Assembly (NCBI GenBank): GCA_030670375.1
Contig: DAOVBT010000102.1
Span: 1-6,986 of the forward strand
Reading direction: 5' to 3'
DNA: 6,986 bases
Source: Candidatus Aminicenantota bacterium
GTDB lineage: Bacteria > Acidobacteriota > Aminicenantia > Aminicenantales > Aminicenantaceae
The translations under genes and the position numbers were made by a program. Below the pieces are notes generated by a model. That model made no database searches, was not told where the DNA came from, and saw nothing but the letters and a program-made list of their open reading frames with translations. Below are positions 1 through 5,781 of this stretch, in pieces. Numbering within the stretch: the stretch's first letter is position 1; each line of letters starts with the position of its first letter.

Positions 1-1516
1 CAGCGGAAAATTCACAAAAGAAGAGATCCCCGATGATATGAAGAATATCGCTGAGAGCAAAATCCAGGAACTCACAGAAATGGTTGCGGAAAATGATGAA
101 CAGTTGATGGAGGTTTACTTTGATAAAGGGGAACTCTCACCCGATGAGCTCAAAGAAGGCCTGAGAAAAAGCATTGCCAACCGACAGTTTTTCCCGATCC
201 TGGTGTCTTCTGCCCTGTTGAACATCGGTGCCCAGCCTATCCTTGATGCCATCGTGGACTACATGCCGACACCCCTCCAGATCGGGGAGATCAAAGGGGA
301 AAAAGGGGCTGTAAAAACGACCACAGATGAGCCCTTTTCAGCTCTTGTGTTCAAAACGATTTCGGATCCCTATACCGGAAGGATATCCCTGATGAGAATC
401 TTCTCCGGCAAAGTGAATCCCGATGCCACAGTCACCAACTCCAGCAAAGAGGTGGGCGAAAAACTCGGCGGACTGTTTTTTCTCCAAGGCAAAGAACAGA
501 TTCCGGCCGGGCAAGCCAAGGCTGGTGACATTGTGGCTACGGCCAAGCTGAAGGACACATCAACAGGGGATACCTTGTGTGCTAAAGGAACCTCCGTCGT
601 ATTCTCCAGCATCAAATTTCCCGAGCCTTCGATTTCTTTTGCTATAGAGCCCAAAACCAGGGCGGATGAGGACCGCATATCCCAAGCTGTTCACAGGATT
701 ACCGAAGAGGATCCGACAGCGAGAATTGAAAGGGATCCGGAGACCAATGAGTTGATCATTTCCGGCAACGGCCAGCTTCATGTGGAGATTATCACCGAAC
801 GCTTGAAAAAGAGATTTAGCGTGAATGTCGATCTCAAGCCGCCAAAAATACCTTACAAGGAAACCATAAAGGGCAAGTCCGATGTGCAGGGAAAATACAA
901 AAAACAGACCGGCGGTCGAGGTCAGTATGGCGATGTCAAAATAAAGATGGAGCCCCTGTCCAGAGGTTTGGATTTTGAATTCGAGGATAAGATTTTTGGA
1001 GGCTCGATTCCCAAAAATTATATCCCTTCGATCGAGAAAGGCATCCAGGAAGCACGCAAGAAGGGGATGATCGCGGGCTATCCTGCGGTAGATTTCAAGG
1101 TCATCCTGTACGATGGTTCCTACCATGATGTCGACTCCTCGGATATTGCTTTCAAAGTGGCCGCATCCATGGCTTTTAAGAAAGCAGCAAAAGAGGCCAA
1201 ACCCACCATCCTGGAACCCATCATGAATGTCGAAATCTATACTCCGGAAGCTTACATGGGGGATATTATGGGAAACCTCAACGGCCGGAGAGGAAAGGTT
1301 CAGGGGATGGAACAAAAAGGCAGCTTGCGGATCATAAAGGCTCAAGTTCCGATGGCCGAGATGCTGGATTTCGAGCCGACCTTAACCTCTATCACAGGGG
1401 GAAGGGGGTCCTTCATGATGGAGTTTTCCCGCTACGAAGAAGTCCCCTCCCATCTTCAACAAAAAATCATCGATCAGTCTGTAAAAGATGGACGAATCAG
1501 GGCTGAAGAAGAATAA
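1..1516 (+). CDS. fusA: Elongation factor G-type translational GTPase, C-terminal part (5' end outside window)
   Basis: The reading frame is open from base 2 to the TAA at 1514-1516, followed at once by a second TAA. About 504 residues are visible; EF-G is usually near 690, so most of the GTPase domain is missing to the left. Numbering from the first visible codon: the end of the G domain with a G5-like SAL (70-72) and the VDYMPTP linker (85-91); domain II (~110-205); domain III with EEDPT (235-239) and SGNGQLHVE (254-262); domain IV with GGRGQYGD (305-311 region) and the tip loop HDVDSS (375-380); domain V with RRG (429-431) and GRGSF (467-471). The family is a cytoplasmic GTPase driving ribosomal translocation or, with RRF, recycling. 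It is followed by a chaN-like gene, not tuf or rpsJ, so it is probably a stand-alone EF-G paralogue rather than the str-operon copy. Family is certain; paralogue type is inferred. Confidence 0.93.
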   Translation, partial: SGKFTKEEIPDDMKNIAESKIQELTEMVAENDEQLMEVYFDKGELSPDELKEGLRKSIANRQFFPILVSSALLNIGAQPILDAIVDYMPTPLQIGEIKGEKGAVKTTTDEPFSALVFKTISDPYTGRISLMRIFSGKVNPDATVTNSSKEVGEKLGGLFFLQGKEQIPAGQAKAGDIVATAKLKDTSTGDTLCAKGTSVVFSSIKFPEPSISFAIEPKTRADEDRISQAVHRITEEDPTARIERDPETNELIISGNGQLHVEIITERLKKRFSVNVDLKPPKIPYKETIKGKSDVQGKYKKQTGGRGQYGDVKIKMEPLSRGLDFEFEDKIFGGSIPKNYIPSIEKGIQEARKKGMIAGYPAVDFKVILYDGSYHDVDSSDIAFKVAASMAFKKAAKEAKPTILEPIMNVEIYTPEAYMGDIMGNLNGRRGKVQGMEQKGSLRIIKAQVPMAEMLDFEPTLTSITGGRGSFMMEFSRYEEVPSHLQQKIIDQSVKDGRIRAEEE

Positions 1517-1576
1517 TAATCCCGTCTACTTTATCTCGAAAATTCTCACTGCTTGAGATTGTGATGAAACAACGTG

Positions 1577-1599
1577 AAAATCTAATTGCGGATTTTTTT
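1577..1599 (+). terminator. Weak candidate intrinsic terminator after the EF-G gene
   Basis: AAAATC (1577-1582) can pair with GATTTT (1591-1596) around an 8-base loop, and the right arm runs into seven T residues (1593-1599). The stem is short and AT-rich, so termination would be inefficient at best. The spacer also contains an alternative small hairpin, TCTCA (1544-1548) with TGAGA (1554-1558). A TTGAGA hexamer (1553-1558) 17 bases ahead of GAAAAT (1576-1581) could be a weak promoter for the next gene; if so, the terminator-like element would lie at or near the transcript start. Confidence 0.3.
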
Positions 1600-1640
1600 G
1601 GGTTGCCTCTTTGGGTGCTGCTGTGTTAATTTATCAAAAC

Positions 1641-1646
1641 GAGGAG
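1641..1646 (+). promoter_or_regulatory. Shine-Dalgarno site that fixes the chaN-like start at 1656
   Basis: GAGGAG lies nine bases before the ATG at 1656. The longer in-frame reading from TTG at 1611 would place this site inside the coding sequence and put 15 hydrophilic or mixed residues ahead of the signal peptide. The ATG at 1656 is therefore preferred. Confidence 0.8.
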
Positions 1647-1655
1647 AAAAAAACC

Positions 1656-2888
1656 ATGAGCCGAATACCCCTATTTCTTGCGATCAGTCTCATTTTATCT
1701 GCATTTATTGTTTTTGGAGACCAGGAGGAAGAAATTCTCCGTCTTCAAATCGGAGATGAAGCCTTAAGAGAAAAAACCATGGCCGTTTCCCCAGGAAAAA
1801 TTTATGCGGCAAATACCGGAAATCCCGTTTCTTTTGACGAGATGATTCGCGGAATGGCCAAAAGCCGGCTCGTGTATGTCGGAGAGACCCACAACAGCCT
1901 TCCGATGCATCAGATCCAAGCCAAAATCATTCGAGGACTTTACGAACAAGATAGGGGTTTAACGGTGGGTTTCGAGATGTACCCGGTTACCAAACAGGAG
2001 GTTTTGAATAAGTGGAGTTTGGGCCTCCTTTCGGAGAAGGAGTTTATCCGGGATGGTCAATGGTATGTGAACTGGAATTTCCATTTTGGGTTTTATCAGG
2101 ATATTTTCAGGGTCGTCAAGAAAAATGCGATTCCGTTGTATGCTCTGAATGTTCCAAGAGACATAATTACAAAATTGAGGATGAAAGGCTGGGAAGCCCT
2201 CTCGGAGCAAGAAAAGGGAATGGTTCCTGAGCCCGACCTTACCCATAAAGACCACAGGACGCTGATTCGCACTATTTTCGAAGGTGCAGACCTGCCCCAC
2301 CAGATGAAAGGGAAAGGATTGGAAATGGCTTTCGAGGGGCTTTACAGAGCCCAGACTGCTTGGGATGAAACCATGGCCCATCATGCTCTCGCCGCTTTGT
2401 ATAAGGAAGAAGGAAAAATTGTAGTGCTTGCAGGTTCAGGTCACTTGCTTTATAACTTGGGGATCAACCTCAGGGCTTATAATAAGAGTCAGTTGCCCTT
2501 CAAGACGGTGGTATGCATCGTCATTCCCAAAGGAAAAAAAAGTGTCGAAGTTTCTTGCAGTTTAGCGGATTATGTTTGGGGCCTGCCGGAGGAGGGGAGG
2601 CCTGTTTATCCCTCGGTAGGATTGCGGTTTAAAAAATTCGATGGGCTGGATAATTTAGTGATCGAGAGGGACCCGATAGATGGAGTTGCCAAGGGAACTG
2701 ATTTTAAAAAGGGCGATGTAGTCCTGTCCGTCGATGGGAAAAAGCACTCGGATATCAACGAATTGAGAACCTATTTAGCCAGGTTTACTTGGGGAGATCA
2801 AGTGACGTTTCAGCTTCTAAGGGATACTCAACAGATCGAAGTCCTTTTGAAATTTCAGATGCCCCAAGATGACACCGAGAATCTTTGA
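1656..2888 (+). CDS. Exported ChaN-family (haem-binding uptake, Tiki-like) protein with C-terminal PDZ domain
   Basis: The product has 410 residues. Residues 1-21 form a Sec-type signal peptide: a short basic start, a hydrophobic stretch (PLFLAISLILSAFIVFG), then an acidic mature start. There is no lipobox cysteine. Residues ~55-295 match the ChaN/DUF399 fold: GETH (76-79), GFEMYP (105-110), a WNFHFGFYQDIF-type block (140-151), ALNVPR (163-168), AWDETMAHH (235-243) and GSGH (260-263). The conserved Glu/His residues are the family's presumed metal or haem ligands. Residues ~318-400 form a PDZ-like domain with the typical KKGDVVLSVDGK turn (351-362). ChaN proteins of Campylobacter and related species bind haem; the wider family resembles Tiki/TraB/PrgY-type enzymes, so a peptidase role is also possible. 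The PDZ domain suggests recruitment to an envelope partner. The protein should be periplasmic or membrane-tethered by its signal. It is probably transcribed alone; the next gene converges on it. Confidence 0.88.
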   Translation: MSRIPLFLAISLILSAFIVFGDQEEEILRLQIGDEALREKTMAVSPGKIYAANTGNPVSFDEMIRGMAKSRLVYVGETHNSLPMHQIQAKIIRGLYEQDRGLTVGFEMYPVTKQEVLNKWSLGLLSEKEFIRDGQWYVNWNFHFGFYQDIFRVVKKNAIPLYALNVPRDIITKLRMKGWEALSEQEKGMVPEPDLTHKDHRTLIRTIFEGADLPHQMKGKGLEMAFEGLYRAQTAWDETMAHHALAALYKEEGKIVVLAGSGHLLYNLGINLRAYNKSQLPFKTVVCIVIPKGKKSVEVSCSLADYVWGLPEEGRPVYPSVGLRFKKFDGLDNLVIERDPIDGVAKGTDFKKGDVVLSVDGKKHSDINELRTYLARFTWGDQVTFQLLRDTQQIEVLLKFQMPQDDTENL

Positions 2889-3005
2889 TATTCTCCCTTC
2901 TGTAGTAATAAAATTTAATTTTTATGCGGTGGAGGGTCTTATGCGAAACTTGATTCCTACCGGTTCACTGCGGATCTAGATATCGATCAATAGAGCACAG
3001 GAAGA
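2889..3005. other. Convergent intergenic spacer between the ChaN-PDZ gene and sucD
   Basis: This spacer receives transcription from both sides, yet it holds no GC-rich terminator hairpin. The only dyad is AT-only: ATAAAA (2908-2913) with TTTTAT (2920-2925). A 7-base direct repeat, TTATGCG, occurs at 2922-2928 and 2939-2945. A 12-codon mini-ORF (2941-2979) follows a GGAGGG, as noted in the findings. Nothing else is recognisable. Confidence 0.5.
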
Positions 3006-3875
3006 TCAGGCTAGAGCTTCTTTGACTTTAGCTCCCATGTCGGCCGGACTCTGGGCAACATAAACGCCCGCTTGTTCCAGGGCTTCCATTTTTTCTTTGG
3101 CTGTACCCTTGCCGCCGGCAATAATTGCTCCAGCATGCCCCATCCTGCGTCCTGGAGGGGCAGTCTGTCCTGCGATAAAACTCACGACGGGTTTGGTGTA
3201 TTCGTTCTTGATGTATTCGGCGGCTTCTTCTTCGGCCGTTCCTCCGATCTCGCCGATGAGGACAACAGCTTCTGTATCATCATCCTCCTTGAACATCTGC
3301 AACAGTTCGATGAACTTCAGACCGACGATCGGATCTCCGCCGATTCCTATCGCCGTGGATTGGCCGTATCCCTGAATGGAAACCTGTTGAACAGCTTCGT
3401 AGGTTAATGTTCCTGATCGGGAGATAATACCGATAGATCCGGGAGTATGGATGTGCCCGGGCATGATGCCGATCTTGCATTTTCCGGGTGATATAATCCC
3501 GGGAGTGTTAGGGCCTATAAGATGACAATCTTTGCCGTTCAAGAACTGCTTGACTTTGATCATGTCAAAAGTGGGAAGTCCTTCCGTTATGCACACAACG
3601 AGTTTCACGCCTGCATCGGCCGCTTCCATGATGGCATCTGCGGCAAAAAAGGGCGGCACAAATATGGCCGCAGCATTGGCTCCCTCTTGATCGACCGCCT
3701 CAGAGACCGTGTTAAACACAGGAACATCCAAGTGAGTTTGTCCTCCCTTGCCGGGTGTGACCCCTGCCACAACCCTAGTGCCGTATTCCTGCATCCTTTG
3801 TGTATGGAATGTGCCTTCTCCTCCAGTTATTCCCTGCACGACAAGACGCGTTGTTTCATCGATTAAGATACTCAT
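3006..3875 (-). CDS. sucD: Succinyl-CoA synthetase (ADP-forming), alpha subunit
   Basis: The product has 289 residues, the normal length for bacterial SucD. With SucC it forms the cytoplasmic enzyme that interconverts succinyl-CoA + ADP + Pi and succinate + ATP + CoA. Visible landmarks are the N-terminal Rossmann CoA-binding domain with VQGITGGEGTFHT (13-25), TPGKGGQTHLDVPVF (40-54), the central GPNTPGII (121-128), SRSGTLTYE (152-160), the GEIGG loop (208-212, with the Glu that contacts the phosphohistidine) and RRMGHAGAII (243-252). His247 is the catalytic residue that becomes phosphorylated. The ATG is preceded by GAGGAG (3882-3887) at six bases. That site lies in the 14-base gap after the sucC stop, so the two genes are co-transcribed and probably translationally linked. 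No key residue is missing. Confidence 0.97.
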   Translation of the reverse strand: MSILIDETTRLVVQGITGGEGTFHTQRMQEYGTRVVAGVTPGKGGQTHLDVPVFNTVSEAVDQEGANAAAIFVPPFFAADAIMEAADAGVKLVVCITEGLPTFDMIKVKQFLNGKDCHLIGPNTPGIISPGKCKIGIMPGHIHTPGSIGIISRSGTLTYEAVQQVSIQGYGQSTAIGIGGDPIVGLKFIELLQMFKEDDDTEAVVLIGEIGGTAEEEAAEYIKNEYTKPVVSFIAGQTAPPGRRMGHAGAIIAGGKGTAKEKMEALEQAGVYVAQSPADMGAKVKEALA

Positions 3876-3889
3876 GGTCCACTCCTCTA

Positions 3890-5056
3890 TTATTGTCCTT
3901 GTGTTGCCAAGGGAACGACTTTATCCGCGGCTTCCTGCATGCTCGAGGCCGGTTGAAAGCTGAGACCGGATTCTTCCAAGATTTTTTTGCCCTGCTCAAC
4001 ATTTGTCCCTTCCAATCTCACCACCATCGGAATTTTGAGCCCCAACTCTTTGGCTGCTTTCACGATTCCGTTTGCAACGAGGTCGCATCGGACAATACCG
4101 CCGAAGATGTTGATCAAAGCCGCCTTCACGTCTTGATCGGAGACAAGAATTTTGAATGCGTTCTTGACTGATTCTTCAGACACACCTCCGCCAACATCCA
4201 AGAAGTTTGCCGGCATGCCCCCCGTGTACATGATGATGTCCATGGTCGCCATAGCCAAGCCGGCTCCGTTGACCATGCACCCGACGTTTCCATCCAGTTT
4301 GATGTAATTAAGATCAAATTTGGATGCTTCTACTTCGAGAGGATCCTCTTCATCCAGGTCTCTCATTTCATGGACTTCAGGATGGCGAACAAGGGCGTTA
4401 TCGTCGAAATTCATCTTGGCATCCAGGGCCAGCACATTTCCCTGTTTTGTTATGAGCAAGGGATTGATCTCGGCCAAGGAGGCATCCGTTGCTTGGAAAG
4501 CCTTATACAATGTGCTCAGGAATTTGACGGCGTGCTTCTGGGTGTCCCCTTTAAGTCCGAGCTTGAATGCCAGCTTTCTTGCCTGGAATCCCAAAAATCC
4601 CGTGGATGGATTGATGTACTCTTTGAAGATCAACTCTGGGGTTTCAGCGGCGACCTTCTCGATTTCGACTCCTCCTTCAGACGAGGCCATGACAACAGGC
4701 GCCTCTTGGGCTCTGTCGATGACGATTCCGATATAGAGTTCTTTGTCGATGTCTAGAGCTTCTTCTACCAGGAGCCGTTTGACCGTTTTTCCCTCTGGTC
4801 CTGTTTGATGGGTAACAAGTGTCATCCCGATCATGTCCTGGGCTAACGCTTCTGCTTCTTGGGGAGTGTTGGCGATTTTGACGCCTCCTCCTTTGCCTCT
4901 TCCGCCCGCATGGATCTGAGCCTTCAAAACAACTCTAGGTCCGATTTTTTCTGCGATTTTTTTGGCTTCGGCTGGGGTAGAAGCAACTTCTCCTTGAGGA
5001 ACTGGGACGCCAAATTTGCTCAGAATTTGTTTGGCTTGATATTCGTGTATTTTCAT
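3890..5056 (-). CDS. sucC: Succinyl-CoA synthetase (ADP-forming), beta subunit
   Basis: The product has 388 residues, the same length as the E. coli protein. The N-terminal ATP-grasp domain carries the nucleotide-binding HAGGRGKGGGVK (49-60) and VEEALDIDKELYIG (97-110). The metal-binding residues sit in EINPL (196-200, Asn198) and LDAK (Asp212). The C-terminal flavodoxin-like/CoA-ligase domain has GNVGCMVNGAGLAMATMD (256-273), LDVGGG (286-291) and INIFGGIVRCD (315-325), which contact the alpha subunit. The ATG has an AAAGGA Shine-Dalgarno (5065-5070) eight bases upstream. Unusually, that site lies inside the 3' arm of a long helix predicted for the leader RNA (5061-5200). The leader occupies most of the 165-base gap after fumB, so sucCD may be regulated separately from mdh-fumB even if co-transcribed. 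ATP rather than GTP use is assumed from the family, not read from the sequence. Confidence 0.97.
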   Translation of the reverse strand: MKIHEYQAKQILSKFGVPVPQGEVASTPAEAKKIAEKIGPRVVLKAQIHAGGRGKGGGVKIANTPQEAEALAQDMIGMTLVTHQTGPEGKTVKRLLVEEALDIDKELYIGIVIDRAQEAPVVMASSEGGVEIEKVAAETPELIFKEYINPSTGFLGFQARKLAFKLGLKGDTQKHAVKFLSTLYKAFQATDASLAEINPLLITKQGNVLALDAKMNFDDNALVRHPEVHEMRDLDEEDPLEVEASKFDLNYIKLDGNVGCMVNGAGLAMATMDIIMYTGGMPANFLDVGGGVSEESVKNAFKILVSDQDVKAALINIFGGIVRCDLVANGIVKAAKELGLKIPMVVRLEGTNVEQGKKILEESGLSFQPASSMQEAADKVVPLATQGQ

Positions 5057-5060
5057 TGCA

Positions 5061-5200
5061 CTAATCCTTTTAACCTGAATTATTCATAAACATGATTTTT
5101 CTAACGGCATTTAATGCTATATGCATTGAAATCAGGGGCATGTAGCAGAAATTCAGGGCAACCTGCATAATATATAAATTATCCAGGTTAAAAAAACTAG
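5061..5200 (-). promoter_or_regulatory. Candidate structured leader RNA of sucC, with the Shine-Dalgarno inside a long helix
   Basis: In the minus-strand RNA, bases 5200-5173 (5' arm) can pair with 5088-5061 (3' arm). I count 28 positions and 27 pairs, interrupted by one A.A (5180/5081). Five pairs are G.U: 5064/5197, 5066/5195, 5067/5194, 5078/5183 and 5085/5176. In the opposite strand all five would be A.C mismatches, so the pairing fits the sucC sense RNA only. Inside the ~84-nt loop are a 9-bp hairpin with a single C bulge (5132-5109, loop AUAUA) and a 4-bp CAGG/CCUG hairpin with a UUGC loop (5165-5154). The 3' arm contains the sucC Shine-Dalgarno (5065-5070), and the ATG is only four bases beyond the helix. 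No convincing promoter was found within the spacer. Function as a translational switch is inference. A small MITE-like repeat is the main alternative, but no target-site duplication is seen. Confidence 0.55.
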
Positions 5201-5221
5201 AAAATTCAGGAGTTTTGTCTG

Positions 5222-5776
5222 CTATTCTATCTTATATTGTTTTTTGCCCTCTTGGTACAGGTCTCCTCCGTACATGTCGTTGATCACGATGCAAGGGAAT
5301 TCTTTGACCTTGACCCGTCGAATGGCTTCCGGGCCCAACTCGGGATAGGCTATCACTTCTGCCTCTTCGATGCTCTTTGAAATTAGAGCACCAGCTCCTC
5401 CGACTGCCGCAAGGTACACAGCTTTGTACTTTTGCAAGGATTCTTTGACTTCTTCATTCCGGGATCCCTTTCCGATCGTGCCTTTGATTCCCAGGCGATG
5501 CAGGGTGGGAGCAAAGGAGTCCATTCGGTAACTGGTTGTGGGGCCTGCAGATCCGATCGGTTTTCCTGGACGTGCAGGAGTAGGGCCGACGTAATAGATG
5601 AGTTGTCCTTCTACCTCAATAGGAAGGTCTTTGCCCTCGTTGATGAGATCGATCAGTTTTTTGTGTGCGGAATCTCTTCCTGTGTAAAGGTATCCTGTGA
5701 TGTAGACAGTATCTCCTGCCCGAAGGGTTTCGATGACATCGTCCGAAATCGGTGTTGTGATTCTGTGTTCGGCCAT
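5222..5776 (-). CDS. fumB: Class I (Fe-S) fumarate hydratase, beta subunit (C-terminal-type domain)
   Basis: The product has 184 residues, typical for the separate beta chain of two-subunit class I fumarases. The enzyme hydrates fumarate to malate using a [4Fe-4S] cluster carried by the alpha subunit; the beta chain supplies substrate-binding residues. Visible motifs are TGRDSAH (32-38), YYVGPTPARPGKPIGSAGP ending in TTSYRMD (61-86), IGKGSRNEEV (101-110), GGAGAL (126-131) and YPELGPEAI (144-152). A tartrate dehydratase beta subunit shares these motifs and cannot be strictly excluded, but the neighbours (mdh, sucCD) favour fumarase. The alpha subunit gene is not adjacent: mdh lies directly upstream and sucC downstream. 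The ATG is five bases after the mdh stop. The only Shine-Dalgarno-like bases, AAGGA (5779-5783), overlap that stop and sit just two bases from the start, so translation probably depends on coupling to mdh. The symbol follows subunit naming, not E. coli FumB. Confidence 0.92.
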   Translation of the reverse strand: MAEHRITTPISDDVIETLRAGDTVYITGYLYTGRDSAHKKLIDLINEGKDLPIEVEGQLIYYVGPTPARPGKPIGSAGPTTSYRMDSFAPTLHRLGIKGTIGKGSRNEEVKESLQKYKAVYLAAVGGAGALISKSIEEAEVIAYPELGPEAIRRVKVKEFPCIVINDMYGGDLYQEGKKQYKIE

Positions 5777-5781
5777 TTTCC

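Noticed and set aside
560..1345. 261-codon open frame on the minus strand opposite the EF-G gene
   Set aside because: It lies wholly antisense to strongly conserved EF-G domains III-V, has no ribosome-binding site evidence and resembles no family. It is a shadow of the codon bias of the real gene.
1611..1655. Longer chaN-like protein starting at TTG 1611
   Set aside because: It would swallow the clear GAGGAG at 1641-1646 and place 15 residues ahead of a canonical signal peptide; ATG 1656 explains both better.
2908..2925. AT-only dyad as a bidirectional terminator for the convergent genes
   Set aside because: The six A-T pairs around a 6-base loop have no GC core; stability would be too low to claim a terminator.
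2974..2989. Overlapping palindromic words (GATC, GATATC, ATCGAT) as an operator or attachment site
   Set aside because: They are short restriction-site-like palindromes that do not combine into one dyad, and no integrase or repeat is nearby.
3072..5089. Several plus-strand open frames of 70-140 codons opposite sucD and sucC
   Set aside because: All are antisense to full-length, motif-complete sucC and sucD, with low-complexity Ser/Cys/Phe-rich translations typical of shadow frames.
5061..5200. MITE-like mobile element with 28-bp terminal inverted repeats
   Set aside because: There is no flanking target-site duplication (flanks TTGCA and AAAAT differ) and no second copy in the window. The G.U-only mismatch pattern and the overlap with the sucC ribosome-binding site favour a leader RNA. 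A genome search could still revive this.
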